Shown here: positions 24,787 to 39,700 of the stretch, piece by piece
Position numbering within the stretch: position 1 is the stretch's first letter
Layout: each line of letters begins with the position of its first letter
Notes under the pieces: model-generated
What the model was told of the DNA's origin: nothing
Database searches by the model: none
The model's input: only the letters and a program-made list of their open reading frames with translations
Assembly: GCA_030533445.1 (NCBI GenBank)
Contig: CM060076.1
Span: 3,600,501-3,664,500 of the forward strand
DNA from: Cyprinodon diabolis
Taxonomy: Eukaryota; Chordata; Actinopteri; Cyprinodontiformes; Cyprinodontidae
Length of the DNA stretch: 64,000 nt
Direction of reading: 5' to 3'
Translations under genes and position numbers: made by a program

Positions 24787-27700
24787 CTGTAAGATAAAAC
24801 CAAACATTAACCTTTATAATACATTTATAGAAAAAAAACATTTAAAGAGAAATGTTAAAACATTATAAATGCTACAACAGAGAAAATCCTTTATAACAGC
24901 TGATTTATTTATTATACTGATAAAATAACAGTTTGACGCTGTTTAAGGCCATGTTCTTTATCTTATAATAATATTCTTGTTGCATGATTTTTTAAATACT
25001 AGAAAGGACCACATTTTCATTTTTATTATTGAAAAGCCTAAGTTTGTCCTTTCTCTTCAGAAAAAGGACAAAACTGGATTTTTTTTTAACCCAAACCTTC
25101 TTGCTTCAGCAGCTTGTAAATCTGTTGTGTTCAAAGAGAATCTCAGCAGAGAGGATGAGTTGAAAATGTTGTCTGGAAAACTGGAAGCTTAGGTTAGAGG
25201 GAACAGGTTTGTCATTATAATCTACAGGGGTTGGACAATGAAACTGAAACACCTCTCATTTTAGTGTGGGAGGTTTCATGGCTAAGTTGGACCAGCCTGG
25301 TGGCCAATCTTCATTAATTGCACATTGAACCAGTAAGAGCAGATTGTGAAGGTCCAATTAGCAGGGTAAGAGCACAGTTTTGCCTAAAATATTGCAATGC
25401 ACGCAACATTATGGGTGACATACCAGAGTTCAAAAGAGGACAAATTGTTGGTGCACGTCTTGCTGCAAGTCTTTGTGATGTATCAAGATCCACAGTATCG
25501 AGGGTAATGTCAGCATACCACCAAGAAGGACGAACAACATCCAACAGGATTAACTGTGGACGCAAGAGGAAGCCGTCTGAAAGGAATGTTCGGGTGCTAA
25601 CCAGGATTGTATCCAAAAAACATAAAACCACGGCTGCCCAAATCATGGCAGAATTAAATGTGCACCTCAACTCTCCTGTTTCCACCAAAACTGTCCGTCG
25701 GGAGCTCCACAGGGTCAATATACCCAGCCCGGGCTGCTATAGCCACACCTTTGGTCACTCGTGCCAATGCCAAACGTCGGTTTCAATGGTGCAAGGAGCG
25801 CAAATCTTGGGCTGTGGACAATGTGAAACATGTATTGTTCTCTGATGAGTCAACCTTTACTGTTTTCCCCACATCCGGGAGAGTGACGGTGTGGAGAAGC
25901 CCCAAAGAAGTGTACCACCCAGACTGTTGCATGCCCAGAGTGAAGCATGGGGGTGGATCAGTGATGGTTTGGGCTGCAATATTATGGCATTCCCTTTGCC
26001 CCATACTTGTGCTAGATGGGCACTGCCAAGGACTACCGAACCATTCTGGAGGACCATGTGCATCCAATGGCTCAAACATTGTATCCTGAAGGAGGTGCCG
26101 TGTACAATGCCCCAATACACACAGCAAGACTGGTGAAAGATTGGTTTGATGCACAGTCACCAGATGTAAATATTATTGAGCCATTTTGGGGTCTTTTGGA
26201 GGAGCGAGTCAGGAAACATTTTCCTCCAACAGCATCACGTCGTGACCTGGTCACTATCCTGCAAGAGGAACGGCTTAAAATCCCTCTGACCACTGTGCAG
26301 GACTTCTATATGTCATTCCCAAGACGAATTGACGCTGTATTGGCCACAAAAGGAGGCCCTACACCATACTAATAAATTATTGGGGTATTTAAAAGATCTA
26401 TGAAGGTATTACTTGTGTTGATTATTTTATAGAAATGTCTCTTTGTGCATTTTTGCTTTCTGTGATGGACAAAAATGTCAGGAAATGGGGTTTTTGTTGG
26501 GAGGTTTTGTTCTGCTATTTTTCTGGTTTTCCACCAGAGGGCACCATAAGGCTGCTACTGAGCTGACAGCTTCTCCTGTACTTACACAGGTGCAACACAT
26601 CAGCTCATGACCAGGGCAGCATAAGAGGAGGGGTTCACCCTTCACTCAGTTTCAGAGTGTTATTCTTCTTCGCTAATGCTACAGATCTTGGTTTCCTTGT
26701 GACATATCTATAGTTCTAACCAGTGACAAACATCCATCTAACTATGCAGATCAATTATTAGTGATGGTGATTTAACCCTGCAGCCAATCTGCTACGAGAA
26801 ATCCCTAATTTCTTGGAGCTTCATGTGAATATGACACCACCTACTGGCACAGTGCATAGATATATGTAGCAATATAATCTTTGAAGTTTGCAATTGAAAT
26901 TATTCATGATTGATGTGTATAATAAAATATTCTCTAAGGTCTTTGTGTGTAAATTGTCTTTGAAAAAAAAACAATCCTTAAGGTACACTGAGTACCCTAA
27001 AAGTTTCTTCATTGTTTTTGGTTTTAATTTGGTTGGACTTAATGTATCCAACCAATATTCTGGTTAAAACAACCTATCTAATTCGGTAGTGTTTTTTCCC
27101 AAACTATACAATACAAATTGGTCCCATTGACCAACACACTGGTTAAGTAGTATAATAAAAAATAGATAAATAAATAAGAAAAAAAACTAAGGGTGGGTCT
27201 CAAATCAATAACCTTATGTTTGAGAGACAAACTCCTGCAGCCAGCACAGCTGTCACCACTATTGTTTTCTCAGAAAGTAATACCATTGAATAATGCAATA
27301 ACCAAAACCAGTGGCATATTCAGACTCTGATCATTATATTGTTTATTCTAACCATAATTGTTTTAATTAACCAGCTCTGTTGTTTTTTCAACCAATCTAT
27401 TCTCAGAGTACCTTCAAACTCTATCCAAACTCCAACATCTTGGCTGAATATTGGGTCTGTTTAAAAGCCTGTCAGTTTGCGGGCGATCTGAACCACTTCC
27501 TGAAGCAGTCATGTGGTATGGCAGTAGCGAGGCTTGTGACGTCCACGTTTTTATCTCCTCCCCTACATGAAGTAAGCCTTGTGTCAGGGCTCCTGTCTTT
27601 GTGTTTGTTTTTGTGTTTGTCTCCCCTCCACCAACAGGAGGCGCCTGGTTACGGTCCGCCTCCTCACACACCTGCTGACTGTTATCTCGTTAACGGAGTG

Positions 27701-30700
27701 CTCTTAAGCTGCTGATTGCCAATACCTCGACACCAGAGTGTTTGCCAGTTTTTGGTACTCTAGCCAAGCTGAGTTTTCGCTGAGTAAGACTGAGTTCTTG
27801 TCTCCCTGAGATTTAACTTTGTTTTTGTCTTTGCCTCTCGGCAGGAAGTCATCCTGCAAACTGGACCTTTTTGGACCTTCTCTCCCTGGAGGGATCAACT
27901 GAGTCTTAAACTGAGCCGGGGATTCAAACAGGAGGTTTGGATCCAGTCTCCTTTTGAGGAGGGTGAAATTACTCTCTGAGCAAGGGAATCATCTTCACTA
28001 CGACCCGTTCAAGTACAGCAGGAAATCTGAGTGGCAATTAGCGTCTCCGTTCACCTACACCGTCCGAGTTCTGGGTAAACCCTGTTCCGCCCTCCACCGA
28101 AGTCAACAACCAGATCCTCTTCTTCAAATCAACGAATCAAATTTCCCACTGAGCCTGAACTAATAGTCTGTCTTCCCCTCTCCTTCCAGTTCCGGCTGAG
28201 CAGAGTTCAGAGAAACTGCACCGAGCTTAAACTCTTCAATAAAACCCGTTAAACTTGTCATCTGTGTCTCTCTGTTTGGTTTCACTGCATATGGGTCCGA
28301 GCCTTAGATAAAATCATGACACCTTGATGCTTCATGGAAACGCCCTCTCCACTACTCGACACGCCTCGAAGCATCCGCTCATCCCGTAACATCACCATCG
28401 ATCATCCTGGTTACTCATCTATGTCTTGTAATGTCTCCTCCCCTTTTCTACTCTGGAGTCTCTGCATGAAGCGTCCATTGCTACCTGAAGAAGCCTCAGA
28501 CTTACCAACTTCCCTCTGGATTGCTTTCTCACAACCACTAGGCATCTACCTCCATCTCACATAAGATCTAGACCCTGTCTGGTTTATTCCTGAGTTCCTC
28601 ATTTTCCCTCCCTTACTGTAGCTCAGTCTTCACATTCCGTCTCTGTACAATAGACTTTATTATACTGATTCAACTCTCGTAAAAGAACTTCCTGTGAGTG
28701 CATCAGGAGATTAAATCAAACCATAAGAGAAAAATTATAATTAAAACCACAAATCCGTATATTTGCTCCATTCTGGTCCAGTTTGCTCACCTCTGGTTCT
28801 GATGATATCAGCAGTGATTCCAACCATCAGGATCAGTACTGTGATCCTCAGAGTCAACATGATGAAGCTCAGAGGAGACCAGTCTGAGAAACCTGTGGAT
28901 GAGATGAAGGAGAGAAGCTGCTGTGTTTGGATTATTTTTAACATGATGGTGGGTTTTCTATTAGAATCAACAGTATCTTCTCTCCAACGCATTCAGACAG
29001 ATCTTCACACAAAGTAAGCTTTTTCACAGGTCATGTTTCTCTATGGTAGAAGTACACTACCGTTTTAAAATTTGGGGTCACCCAAACAATTTTGGGTTTT
29101 CCTGAAAAGTCACACTTATTCACCACCATACAGTACATTGTGAAATGAATAGAAAATAGTGTCAAGACATTGACAAGGTTAGAAATAATGATTTGTATCT
29201 GAAATAAGATTTTTTTTTTTACATAAAACTTTGCTTTGGTCAAAGAATCCTCCATTTGCAGCAATTACAGCATTGCAGACCTTTAGCATTCTAGCTGTTA
29301 ATTTATTGAGGTAATCTGGAGTAATTACCCCCCACGGTTCCAGAAGCAGCTCCCACAAGTTGGATTGGTTGGATGGGCATTTCTTGCGTACCATACAGTC
29401 AAGCTGCTCCCACAACAGCTTAATGGGGTTCAGATCTGGTGACTGCGCTGGCCACTCCATTACCGATAGAATACCAGCTGCCTGCTTCTGCTTTAAATTG
29501 TTCTTGCACAATTTGGAGGTGTGTTTAGGGTCATTGTTCTGTTGTAGGATGAAATTGGCTCCAATCAAGCTACAAGCTTCCAGTCTTCCTCTGTCCAATG
29601 TCTTTGTTCTTTTGCCCATCTTAATCTTTTTCTTTTTATTGGCCAGTCTCAGATATGGCTTTTTCTTTGCCACTCTGCCCTGAAGCCCAGAATCCTGCAG
29701 CCGCCTCTTCACCGTAGATATTGACACTGGTGTTTTGCGGGTACTATTTAATGAAGATGCCAGTTGGGGACCTGTGAGGCGTCTGTTTCTCAAACTAGAG
29801 ACTCTAATGTACTTATCTTCTTGCTCAATTGTGCAACGCGGCCTACCACTTCTTTTTCTACTCTGGTTAGAGCCTGTTTGTGCTGTCCTCTAAAGGGAGT
29901 AGTACACACCGTTGTTGGAAATCTTCAATTTCTTAGCAATTTCTCGCATGGAATAGCCTTCATTTATAAGAACAAGGATAGACTGTCGAGTTTCAGATGA
30001 AAGTTCTCTTTTTCTGGCCATTTTGAGCATTTAATTGACCCCACAAATGTGATGCTCCAGAAACTCAATCTGCTCAAAGGAAGGTCAGTTTTGTAGCTTC
30101 TGTAACGAGCTAAACTGTTTTCAGATGTGTGAACATGATTGCACAAGGGTTTTCTAGTCATCAATTAGCCTTCTGAGCCAATGAGCAAACACATTGTTCC
30201 ATTAGAACACTGGAGTGATAGTTGCTGGAAATGGGCCTCTATACACCTATGTAGATATTGCACCAAAAACCAGACATTTGCAGCTAGAATAATAATTTAC
30301 CACATTAGCAATGTATAGAGTGTATTTCTTTAAGTTAAGACTAGTTTAAAGTTATCTTCATTGAAAAGTACAGTGCTTTTCCTTCACAAATAAGGACATC
30401 TCAATGTGACCCCAAACTTTTGAACAGTAGTGTATGTCTCAGGTAAAAATTTTTTTTTTAGACATTTAATTCATAATATTGTGCAATGATTTCATTGACT
30501 TTTTTCACTCTAAGCCTAAGCTTGTGCGGGAGGTGGAGAGATACTCGGGCTCCCCTCCACACATTACCTAGGCTTTGGCTCTTTCACTGCAAAAAAGTTT
30601 TGCATGTAAAGAAATTCAGTAGCACAACTTAACAAGCAAAAATTAGCTTGCAAAATTGAGTTGACCTTTTGTTGACCCAAGCAAAAGCAATTAGCTGCAA

Positions 30701-33700
30701 GTTCAGCAGCTTTAATCCCATCAAATTAGTCATCCGTTTATGGGACATATCGGTGATTTTGCCAACAAACTTCCATACAAACAGACGATCAGTTCAGTCA
30801 ACATTTTACCCAGCATGGTTTCTCCCTAGGACCTCCTGTTTTTGAACTGGTGCTGTTTGGGTGTCATGGAACTGTAGTGTTTTATTACATTTAAACCCAT
30901 TTACTCAACCTTTGTCATTAACAGTGGGGGTTACACAACACAGAGTAAGGGCAAAGTTGCACGATGACAGGGCTTGTTCACATGTACCTTTGGGAGCGAT
31001 ATTGCAGCTTGCAGATTGCATCAACAAAACAACTGTTAAGGAGAAGAACCAGGTGGCTTTGCTCAAGCAAAGGTATGCACAATGATTTCATTAATAGTAT
31101 CAACAAGTGTAACATAAACTAGTAGTTTAAGATTTTTTTTTTTTTTGTTAATCATAGGTAAACTGGCTATTACAAGAAGTCGCAGGGCTGCAGTTTGGTG
31201 GTATCCATGATTGTATACATCCAGATTGATTCCCAATTTTGACTCAGCTGAAAAGTGACGATTACTGGGTTTCACCAACGAGGATGCCTTACTTGCTTAA
31301 TGCTACTAATGTAAGACAGGTTCAAATTAAAGATTAAGCAAAACGAACATTTGATCGCGGAGTGCATTTAGAAATCCTGGTGAAACATGAACTCACAACA
31401 CTGGTAGACGTTGGTAGAAAGCAGATTGAGAAATTTTATTTAGAAAATAAAAGGGAAAGGGAAAATCCCAATCAATAGAAGCCTGAAAGGAGAATGATAG
31501 ACCATTGCTGAAAGATTAAATGCATAAATTGTCACCTTATTCATCATAGACATTATTTCATTATTTGAATGTGACATTTAACCAGCATAAACTTTGACGA
31601 TTTAAGTACGTGGTAGCATAAAGTCTTTGGATGAATAAAACAATATTTGCCCAATAATCTTGTATTTACCTTATGGATTTGCATTTTGAATTGAATTGAA
31701 ATCAATCACTCTAAATTGGTTAAAAACTAATATGATTCCATCCCAAATTCTTCAAGGTAAACTTTAAGACCAAATCCATTCTAGACGGTGATTTAATTTC
31801 ATCATCTCTCTTTTAGTGAAATATGTTTGAGTTGGAGCTGAATCCAGTGGCGGCTGGTGAAAAATATTTTTGGTGGGGCTGATATAGCCTAGTGTATGTC
31901 TCCAACTAATCCGGAATAAGAATTAAAATAAACAATTGGACAATACATACAATTTAACAGTAATGATTTAATTTACTATATAATAACAGTAACAGTGATG
32001 ATTTTGGTCACTGTGACGGGGTTCTTTGGCCTCCAAGAATCCAGGCTCAGTCGGGTTACCGGTATTGGTGATTTATTGTGCTCAAAATTTCAAAACAGGG
32101 TGCAAAAGAAACTAAACATATACAAGATCCTCTGGGCCTCAGCCTCTCTCCAGTTACCAGCAATGTAACAAAGAAACAGAAAACAGAAATGGCCGCTCTT
32201 CTTCCCACAGCCCTCATTAAATAGTTTAAGCCCCTACCCTCAGGCTCTCTTATTTCTGATTTCTTCTCATAAATCAGTTTTGTCCAAATATTACCTCCAC
32301 AAACAATTGATGTACAAAAACAAACAAATAATTTTTACAACTTAATTCTTTTACACAGATTCATTGACTTATTCAATTACACCAAACTGGGTTTGAACCC
32401 AGCAAAGACGCAGCCAGACTGAAGATGACAGGTCCCCGTAGCACACACATACACCTACACACACACACACATACACACACACACACACACACCCACACAC
32501 ATGTTGTGTCACAATATCCTTGTGGGGACCTTCCATTGACTTCCATTCATTTCCCACTAATTTATATGGCCTAACCATGACCCTTGCCCTAACCCTAACC
32601 ATTACCGACACATGCCTATCCCTAAACCTAACCTAAACTCAATTCACACCTTACTCCTGAACCTAACCCCCATCCCAAGAAGAGAAACTTTCCTTATGGG
32701 GACCAGTTGTTGGTCCCCACAAGTACCTATGAGTCCCCAAAATGTAGCATATTCCTAGGAAATTGTCCCCACCAGGTATTAAAGACATGGCCACACACAC
32801 ACACACACACACACACGGCTAACCCCACTGAAATATTAAGTGTGCACCCTCAATACGCCAGCAGGTAACCAGGAACAGCTTGTGTGTTTTAGGTTAATGG
32901 AGCTACTGGGCTCAGGGTGAGTGAATTGGTCCTCACAAGCACAGTATAACAGGAATGTGTGTGTGGCACACAATGTTTTAAGCGACGAGGTGGATTCGTC
33001 ACAGTCACAATAAACATGACACGAAATTTTCATATCCTACAACAGGGATGTTCTTCTGGCAAACGGGTAGATAAATAAGGATCTCACCGAATTTGGTGGA
33101 AGCTGCATCTCGTTCGATACGTTCGCCATCATCCCTCTAATTGTCTGCACCTGCGCATTGGGTGCAGAAGCCTGTTAAAGGGCAGTATTTTCAGCGCCCC
33201 AAGACCATAAAGTTCTGAGACGCTGATTGGCCATTAAATTCACCTAGCAATAGTACATGATTTACAGATTCTCTGCAAATGTGGGTCTGTCTGATCAGCG
33301 CCCCCAGAACAGAGACGGTAGGAGTCTGTCTGTGGAAATCCACAAATGAATGACGGTAGGTAGGGAAATGTAGTTTATATAATTTGTTTTGCTTATAGGT
33401 ACACACTCTAGAGAGTAAAACTGACATTTATGAGTTAATTTCTAAAAATATATTTTACGTTTCTCTCTTCTTATCAGGGAGGGCGGTGCCCCAGCGCCCC
33501 CTATGGGTCGGCCGCCACTGGCTGAATCATTGTTGTAAAAAAATCTTATTTTGAAAGGAGGCTGTGGTGAATTTATTCTATATATGTGCATAGTTTTCAG
33601 TTTAACCAAGATATGAGATAAATTCACTCTTTCATTTGTTGTTCTAACACACAGCCAGTAGGGCGTGTGTTCAAAAAAAAAAAAAAATAGTCGGAATAAT

Positions 33701-36700
33701 ATTTGATCAAATAAAATATTTACCTCATCTACTGGGTTGGGTTATAAATATCTTAAAGTTGTTCATCCAATGCATTCCATGTGTCGTGATTTTTATGATG
33801 ACTATATGCCATGGATACGCAATAAATGTTTAAACCCAAGGAGAGAACCAGATTCAATTTGAAGTGGAGCAAAATATATGTTGCTAAAGATAAAGACTGT
33901 AATAATAATGAGTTCTGCAGCCTTATCACAGAACATTGCACCAATATGAAGATTCAAATCTAATATCAGACATTCACTGCTTTTATAATAGATGCTAAAA
34001 TGTCTGAGATTTTCACTTTATTAGAATATATCTGTAGCGACGGATGTGTAATGACATCATACCTTCCAGCTGGTAGTGAGCTTCTATCTTCACTGTGTTT
34101 CCATCAACAAACTGGCAAGTGTATCTTCTGCTGCTGCTGCTCTGAAGCTTCACAGTGAGATAAGAATCACAGCCAGTCTGTCTAAACTGGTACCCAACAC
34201 CTTCACCAGTCAGACCAGTTCCTGTCTCATCCACCCAGAGGAGGCTGTTCTCTGGACAAGAACCCAATGAGCTGAATCTCAGCAGAGAACAGAGTAATGT
34301 GATATTATCCTCTGTTTGATCAGCGTCTGATGAAGATGCAGAGACTGGAAGGAAATAAAACAATAATGAGGAAAAACTAATAAAATCAACTTTTTAAAGT
34401 TATGAATAGAAGCTGATTTCTTAACATTACAGACTAACAGTTGGCAGTAATTAAAAAAGATGGACCTCTGGAAATATAATTAACAAATCCAAACCACTAA
34501 TGTGCCTAACCACATTACCAGACAATAAGTTGCCTGACAATTAGAGAAATTCGGGTATTTTTTACATTTCTAAGAAATACTCAGAAGATAAATATATCAT
34601 GATCTAACCACCCCCCTCCATTCAGGGGTTTCCAGGTTAGGAAGGACTGATATCATTAGGAACACAGAGTCACTCACTGCTCATCAGATTTAGATAAACA
34701 TCTGGATCAGAGCTGCCTCCATCCTGAATCTGACATCTGTAACCTCCAGCATCCTCAGCAATGATGTTGTTGATGATCAGAGAGCAGTTATTGTCCACAC
34801 TCAGCCTGGCAGCTTTAGATGAACTCTGAACAACGATTCCTCTCTGAACTTCCTGCTGAGGATTCATGTCTTCATCTCTCCTATAAAGCCAGTTAACATT
34901 GGAGCATGATGAAGAGGATGATGAAGGTCTGTTGCAGGTTAAAACAGCATCATCTCCAGCTCTGTGGTAGATATGGACTCTGATACCTGCAGAAAGAGAC
35001 AAATTCAGTATTTTAATGAGAGCTAATTCTATGTCTTTTAATATTTCTGGTCAGCAGGAGCGCATCAGTAAGAACAAACAGTAGAGACGATTCAGAGACA
35101 GTTGAACACGCCCACACACCACCTGCCTTTATGTGCTGCATTCACTAGAAACACACGTGGAAGAGAGAAGTCTGACGTCTGTTGGTCATGTGAACATTTC
35201 TCTGTTTCACACACATTTTCTTTTTTTTCCCTGTTAGGTTTGACTTCCTTCTTTGCCTTTGACTCTAAGCAGTGGCTCTGCTCAGAGTCATTAAAGCTCA
35301 TTAAAAGGGGCAGAGCAGTCCATATTAATCATATTTAAGCTTGATAATTAAAAAGTAAGTAAAGGAAAACCCACAAAGCTGGATTATTGTCAGTTATCAC
35401 ACTCGGCTCTCCATTACACACAGTGTTTACACTCAGTGTTTCTACAGCAAATTTTTAAAAAATAAACTCCTCACCCTATCTCTAAGGGAGAGCCCAGCCA
35501 CCCTGCGGAGAAAGCTCATTTCCGCCGCTTGTATCCGGGATCTCGTTCTTTCGGTCAAGATCCATTTTGTCAAGCATAAAACAAGAAATATGATGCTTTT
35601 TTTGCAGCTGAAAACTAGTTTAAAAAACAAAACAATCTCTAAAAAAGAAGAAAAATATGCCTGAATATAATAATATTCCAATTAATAACCAATCTAATTA
35701 CTCACATAATATTCTGGTAATTCCTGCTTATTACCCAGTAAATTCAAGCATCTCACCTTTAAACCCAGCTGAGTAGTGAGCTTCTACCTTTACGCTGTTT
35801 TCTTTGACAAACTGACAGGTGTATGTTGTATTGGTGAGGCTCTGATGGCGCACAGTTAGAGAGGAAACACAGCTCCATGGTCTCCTAATCCCATGGCGAA
35901 CATCTTCACCAGTCAGCCTCTTTCCTGTCTCATCCAACCAGCGGAAACTTTGATGTTGGCAAGATCCAAACCAACTGATTCTTTCCAGAGAACATCGTAA
36001 TGTCACATTTCCATCCTTTGCGGGATCAGCGGCTGGTGAAGACGGAGAGACTGAAAGATAAATGAAAACCTCTGTCAGAGTCTGAAAATGTAGAAGTAAC
36101 TTTTTCCAAAACATGGAACTTAAAGGAGAAATCTTTTCCTCTGTGATGAAAAGATTTCATTTTGATAAAACATTTGCCTCCATGTTACTTGGTGATTGAA
36201 TTTTGCACATGATGCAGATCTGAGTAGGTTTCCATCAGCACTATGGAACAGAGAAGAAAATCTTTACAAATGAAAGTAAATGATGCGTTGGTATGAGAAA
36301 ACTATTTAACCACACAATACATCAGAGATCCCAATCTTAGCCACATTGTCACTATTGGTGGCTGACTAAATACTTTTTTGCCCCACTGTAGCACAATAAC
36401 CATCGGCTCAGACCTGAATGAGTTGCTTCCTTTTAGGTGCAAATCACCCCAACAAATGCTTTAGTTCTTGGCAGGAGGGCAATAGCGGAGCCATTTCATA
36501 TGCAAAAAGAAGAAAATAAATCTGCTTGTCCCCAAACCAAACCCCCTCTGGCCCTTTGGCTGCACCTAGAGATACTTAAAGTTACAAACAGGAACGGATA
36601 CAGAGGGCAGCACTGCCAGAGTCCAACATGCACCAGAAACAGGTCAGACCTAAAGGTAAATTAGAGGATTTTTACGATTTTTTTAAAATACCCACCCTCT

Positions 36701-39700
36701 CCACTTTAAAAAAAAAATGCACATGCACCACCCTGTGCCTGCTCCTGAGAGGACACGCTTATTAAACGCGTGGAGGGCGTGCATGAGGAGAAATGGGCTC
36801 GTGCACGCCCAGTTTAAAAGTTGCTGTTATCACTCATACAAGCTTACAAAAGAAGATTTGCAAGTTTTCCACTATGTCAGATACACCGCCTGTAAGTGAA
36901 AATGGGAACAAGCACGTAGGACGGCCTTATGTAAACATCACCAGAATGATTGACAATTAGGAGTACCTCTAATTTTGATGATCCACCCGTAAAAAGAAAA
37001 TCCTCCACTATACCTTTAATGCCAGCAATGCAGACCAAAACTCCTGCTGTTATTGTACAGCGACCAGACGGCCCCTATTAGAGGACAGCTGACTCCATAC
37101 TGTCATGATCTGTCTGTTTTCCCTCCCTGCCTCAATTTTTATTTATTCCTTTCACCTGTTTCCTCTTGGTTATAGTCAGTTCAGCCTGAGTATTCAGTGC
37201 CAGATCATTGCTTGTCTTTCTGTTAGCCTGTCTGTTAGTTTTGTTCCTTGGTTCGTGTCCTGGATCCTAGCAGCCAGTGGAAAGAGGGTTTTTGTGTTTG
37301 TCTCGTCTCCTGATTGTCCACTGTTCCTCCCCCGCAGAGTCCTCTGGGTTTTTGGCTCATTATGGGGGGAGGTTCAGTTTTTATCTCAGTAAGCCTGGCT
37401 CCAGGGAGGAGACCAGTTTAAAGTCCTGCTTCAAGTTCCGGTTCTACGTCCTGTCTCGGCTACCCTCTTCCACTGAGCCTGCCTGTCTGCACCTGATCCT
37501 GTCTGCTCCTGTGCGTGACCACCTGGTCATGCTTCTGGTCCCAGTCAGACTCTGAACCCTCCTGGGAGCCTGTGGATGCCTGGAAGTCTGGATCCTGCCA
37601 CCTGTTTTTGTTCCTACCTGATCTGGATTCTGCCTGTTCTGTCTGTTCCTGTCTGTTCTGGATCCCTGACCAGGATCGGCTTCCAGCATCACCTCTGGGA
37701 CTGGGACAGCTCCGCTTTTGTTTTGTTTTGTTTAATTAATAAACGTTTTGAACTTTCCTACTGACTGTCTCTCCTTTAATACTGGGTCCTTCTGTCCCTG
37801 GTTAATGACACATACTCCTGGAGTGCCTCCTAAAGGGCAGCATGAGGGACGCAGAAGAGAACCTTCTCCAGGGCCACAAAGCACATGTAGACGGGTTGGA
37901 CAAACTCCCACAAACCCTGCAGAGAGTGTAAAGCTGCTCTACAGCCTAAACTAACCCACACTGCTCCTTCTAAAACCGAGGTTTAAAATTAGCCTCTCTT
38001 CCTGCTAAAGGTCTCCCAGGGAGGCTGTATCAGCGTATAGTCAGAACACAACATCCAATACAGTAAGTAAAGCTAAGTGTGGGTCGATATGTGGTTGAAG
38101 CATGACACACACTGGAAAAAGTCTAAATCTAGATAGGTAAAATCTTATCTCCTAAAATAAGTGATTTTCGTCTTGAATTTAGAAAGAAATTAAGACACTT
38201 CGCCAATGGAACAAGACAATTTACATTTAAAATAGGAAAAAAATATATGCATTGTCTTATTTTAGGTGCATTTTATATAATTATCTTATTTTAGGGTAGA
38301 AATACTCATCCCATTTGCAGATCCTGTTATTTACCTGCTCAAATTAAATGAAAATACAATTAATTTAAGAAATGTTGACTTATTTGTAGATGGTTTTTGC
38401 AGTGCAGATTGAGCTTTTGATATCAGAAACATCTGTCCAACACAGTACAAAAAAAATCTAGAAATAAGTAAAAAATGTCTTAAATTAAGTGTATTTACCC
38501 TTATTGTGAACAGGTAAATAAGATAATCTGCCAATGGAATTAGTAATATTACTCCTAAAATAAGATAATTAGATAATATACACTTGAAACAAGACAAAGC
38601 AATTATTTTCTTATTTTAAATGTAAATAGACTTGTGCATTGGCAAAGTGTCTCACTTACCTCCTCAATTCAAGAAAAATGCACTTAATTTGAGCAAAAAG
38701 GACTTATTTAGATTTCTGTTTTTTGCATTGCACAAGTATTTTACTATTTTAATCAAATGAATAGAGTCTGACAGCATCAGATCATTCAAGTCTACATACT
38801 CACTGGTCAGAACATTCAAAAACACTAAACTAACAAAGGTGTTTCCTGAACCAAGTCGACAGCGGTACGCTCCAGCATCCTCAGCAGTGATGTTATTGAC
38901 GATCAGAGAGCATTTATTGTCCATCTTTAATCTGGCAGCTTGAGGTAAACTCTGAACAACTTTTCCATCCTCAAACTCTGAGACTGTGCTTCTTTCTCTG
39001 CTATATAACCATTTATGAAAGGAGCATGAGGAAGATGAAGAACTGTTGCAAGGTAGAACGGCATCATCTCCTGATCTGTAATAGAGATGATAAACTCCTC
39101 CACTGGTGCCTGCAGCGGAGACAAAAACACATTAAGGTTTTAGATCCTTTGTTCTTGACAAACACAATCATAAAGCTGTAATTAGGAATGTGTAGTCATT
39201 TATATATTTTGCTTTATGATTGATTTATTGTTATTGAAATAGTTTGTTACTTCAATCCTTTTAAAAAAAATCAATTTAAGACTTTGACTAAGTAATGTTT
39301 TAATCCGTGTCAAATTAGAAGTTTTGGACTAAAAAACATAAAATCAAACAACCCAAACTTCTCAAAGAACCATATTGGACCAAAAAAACAAAAAATAAAT
39401 CTGTCTAGAGCCGCAAAAATGTAAAAGTCTTATACATGCCTCGCATGGAAACACGGGCTCTAAGTGTATTATCCCACTATAGAAAATGACTATGTGGGTT
39501 TAAATATATAATAAGCATTCATGATTAAATCTTTATCCTGGAGCAAATGTCACATAGCAGCATGAGGTGAGGGAGGAGCAGTGAACGCTCTCACCGTGCC
39601 GCTTAACCGCCCTTCATTGCGCAGTTTAAGTTTTGTTGCGTTGATGAAATTCCAGAAACAGGATCAAGGAATCTCTCTATGTTGGACGTGTTTCTGTTGG

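Larger units (their letters stand above)
36463..38025 (-). mobile_element. Decayed RTE-like LINE copy split by a MITE and a solo LTR
   Basis: Pieces 36463-36651, 37018-37100 and 37811-38025 align in order with 52200-52710 of the long LINE (CTTGGCAGGAGGG, CAGAGGGCAGC.CTG, CTCCATACTCCTGGAG). The gaps are the insertions at 36652 and 37101. Confidence 0.85.

Noticed and set aside
30861..31085. 74-codon plus-strand frame
   Set aside because: No recognised domain, no neighbouring exons.
32575..32640. CCCTAA repeats as interstitial telomere
   Set aside because: Only a few imperfect units inside a common fish repeat within a hAT element.
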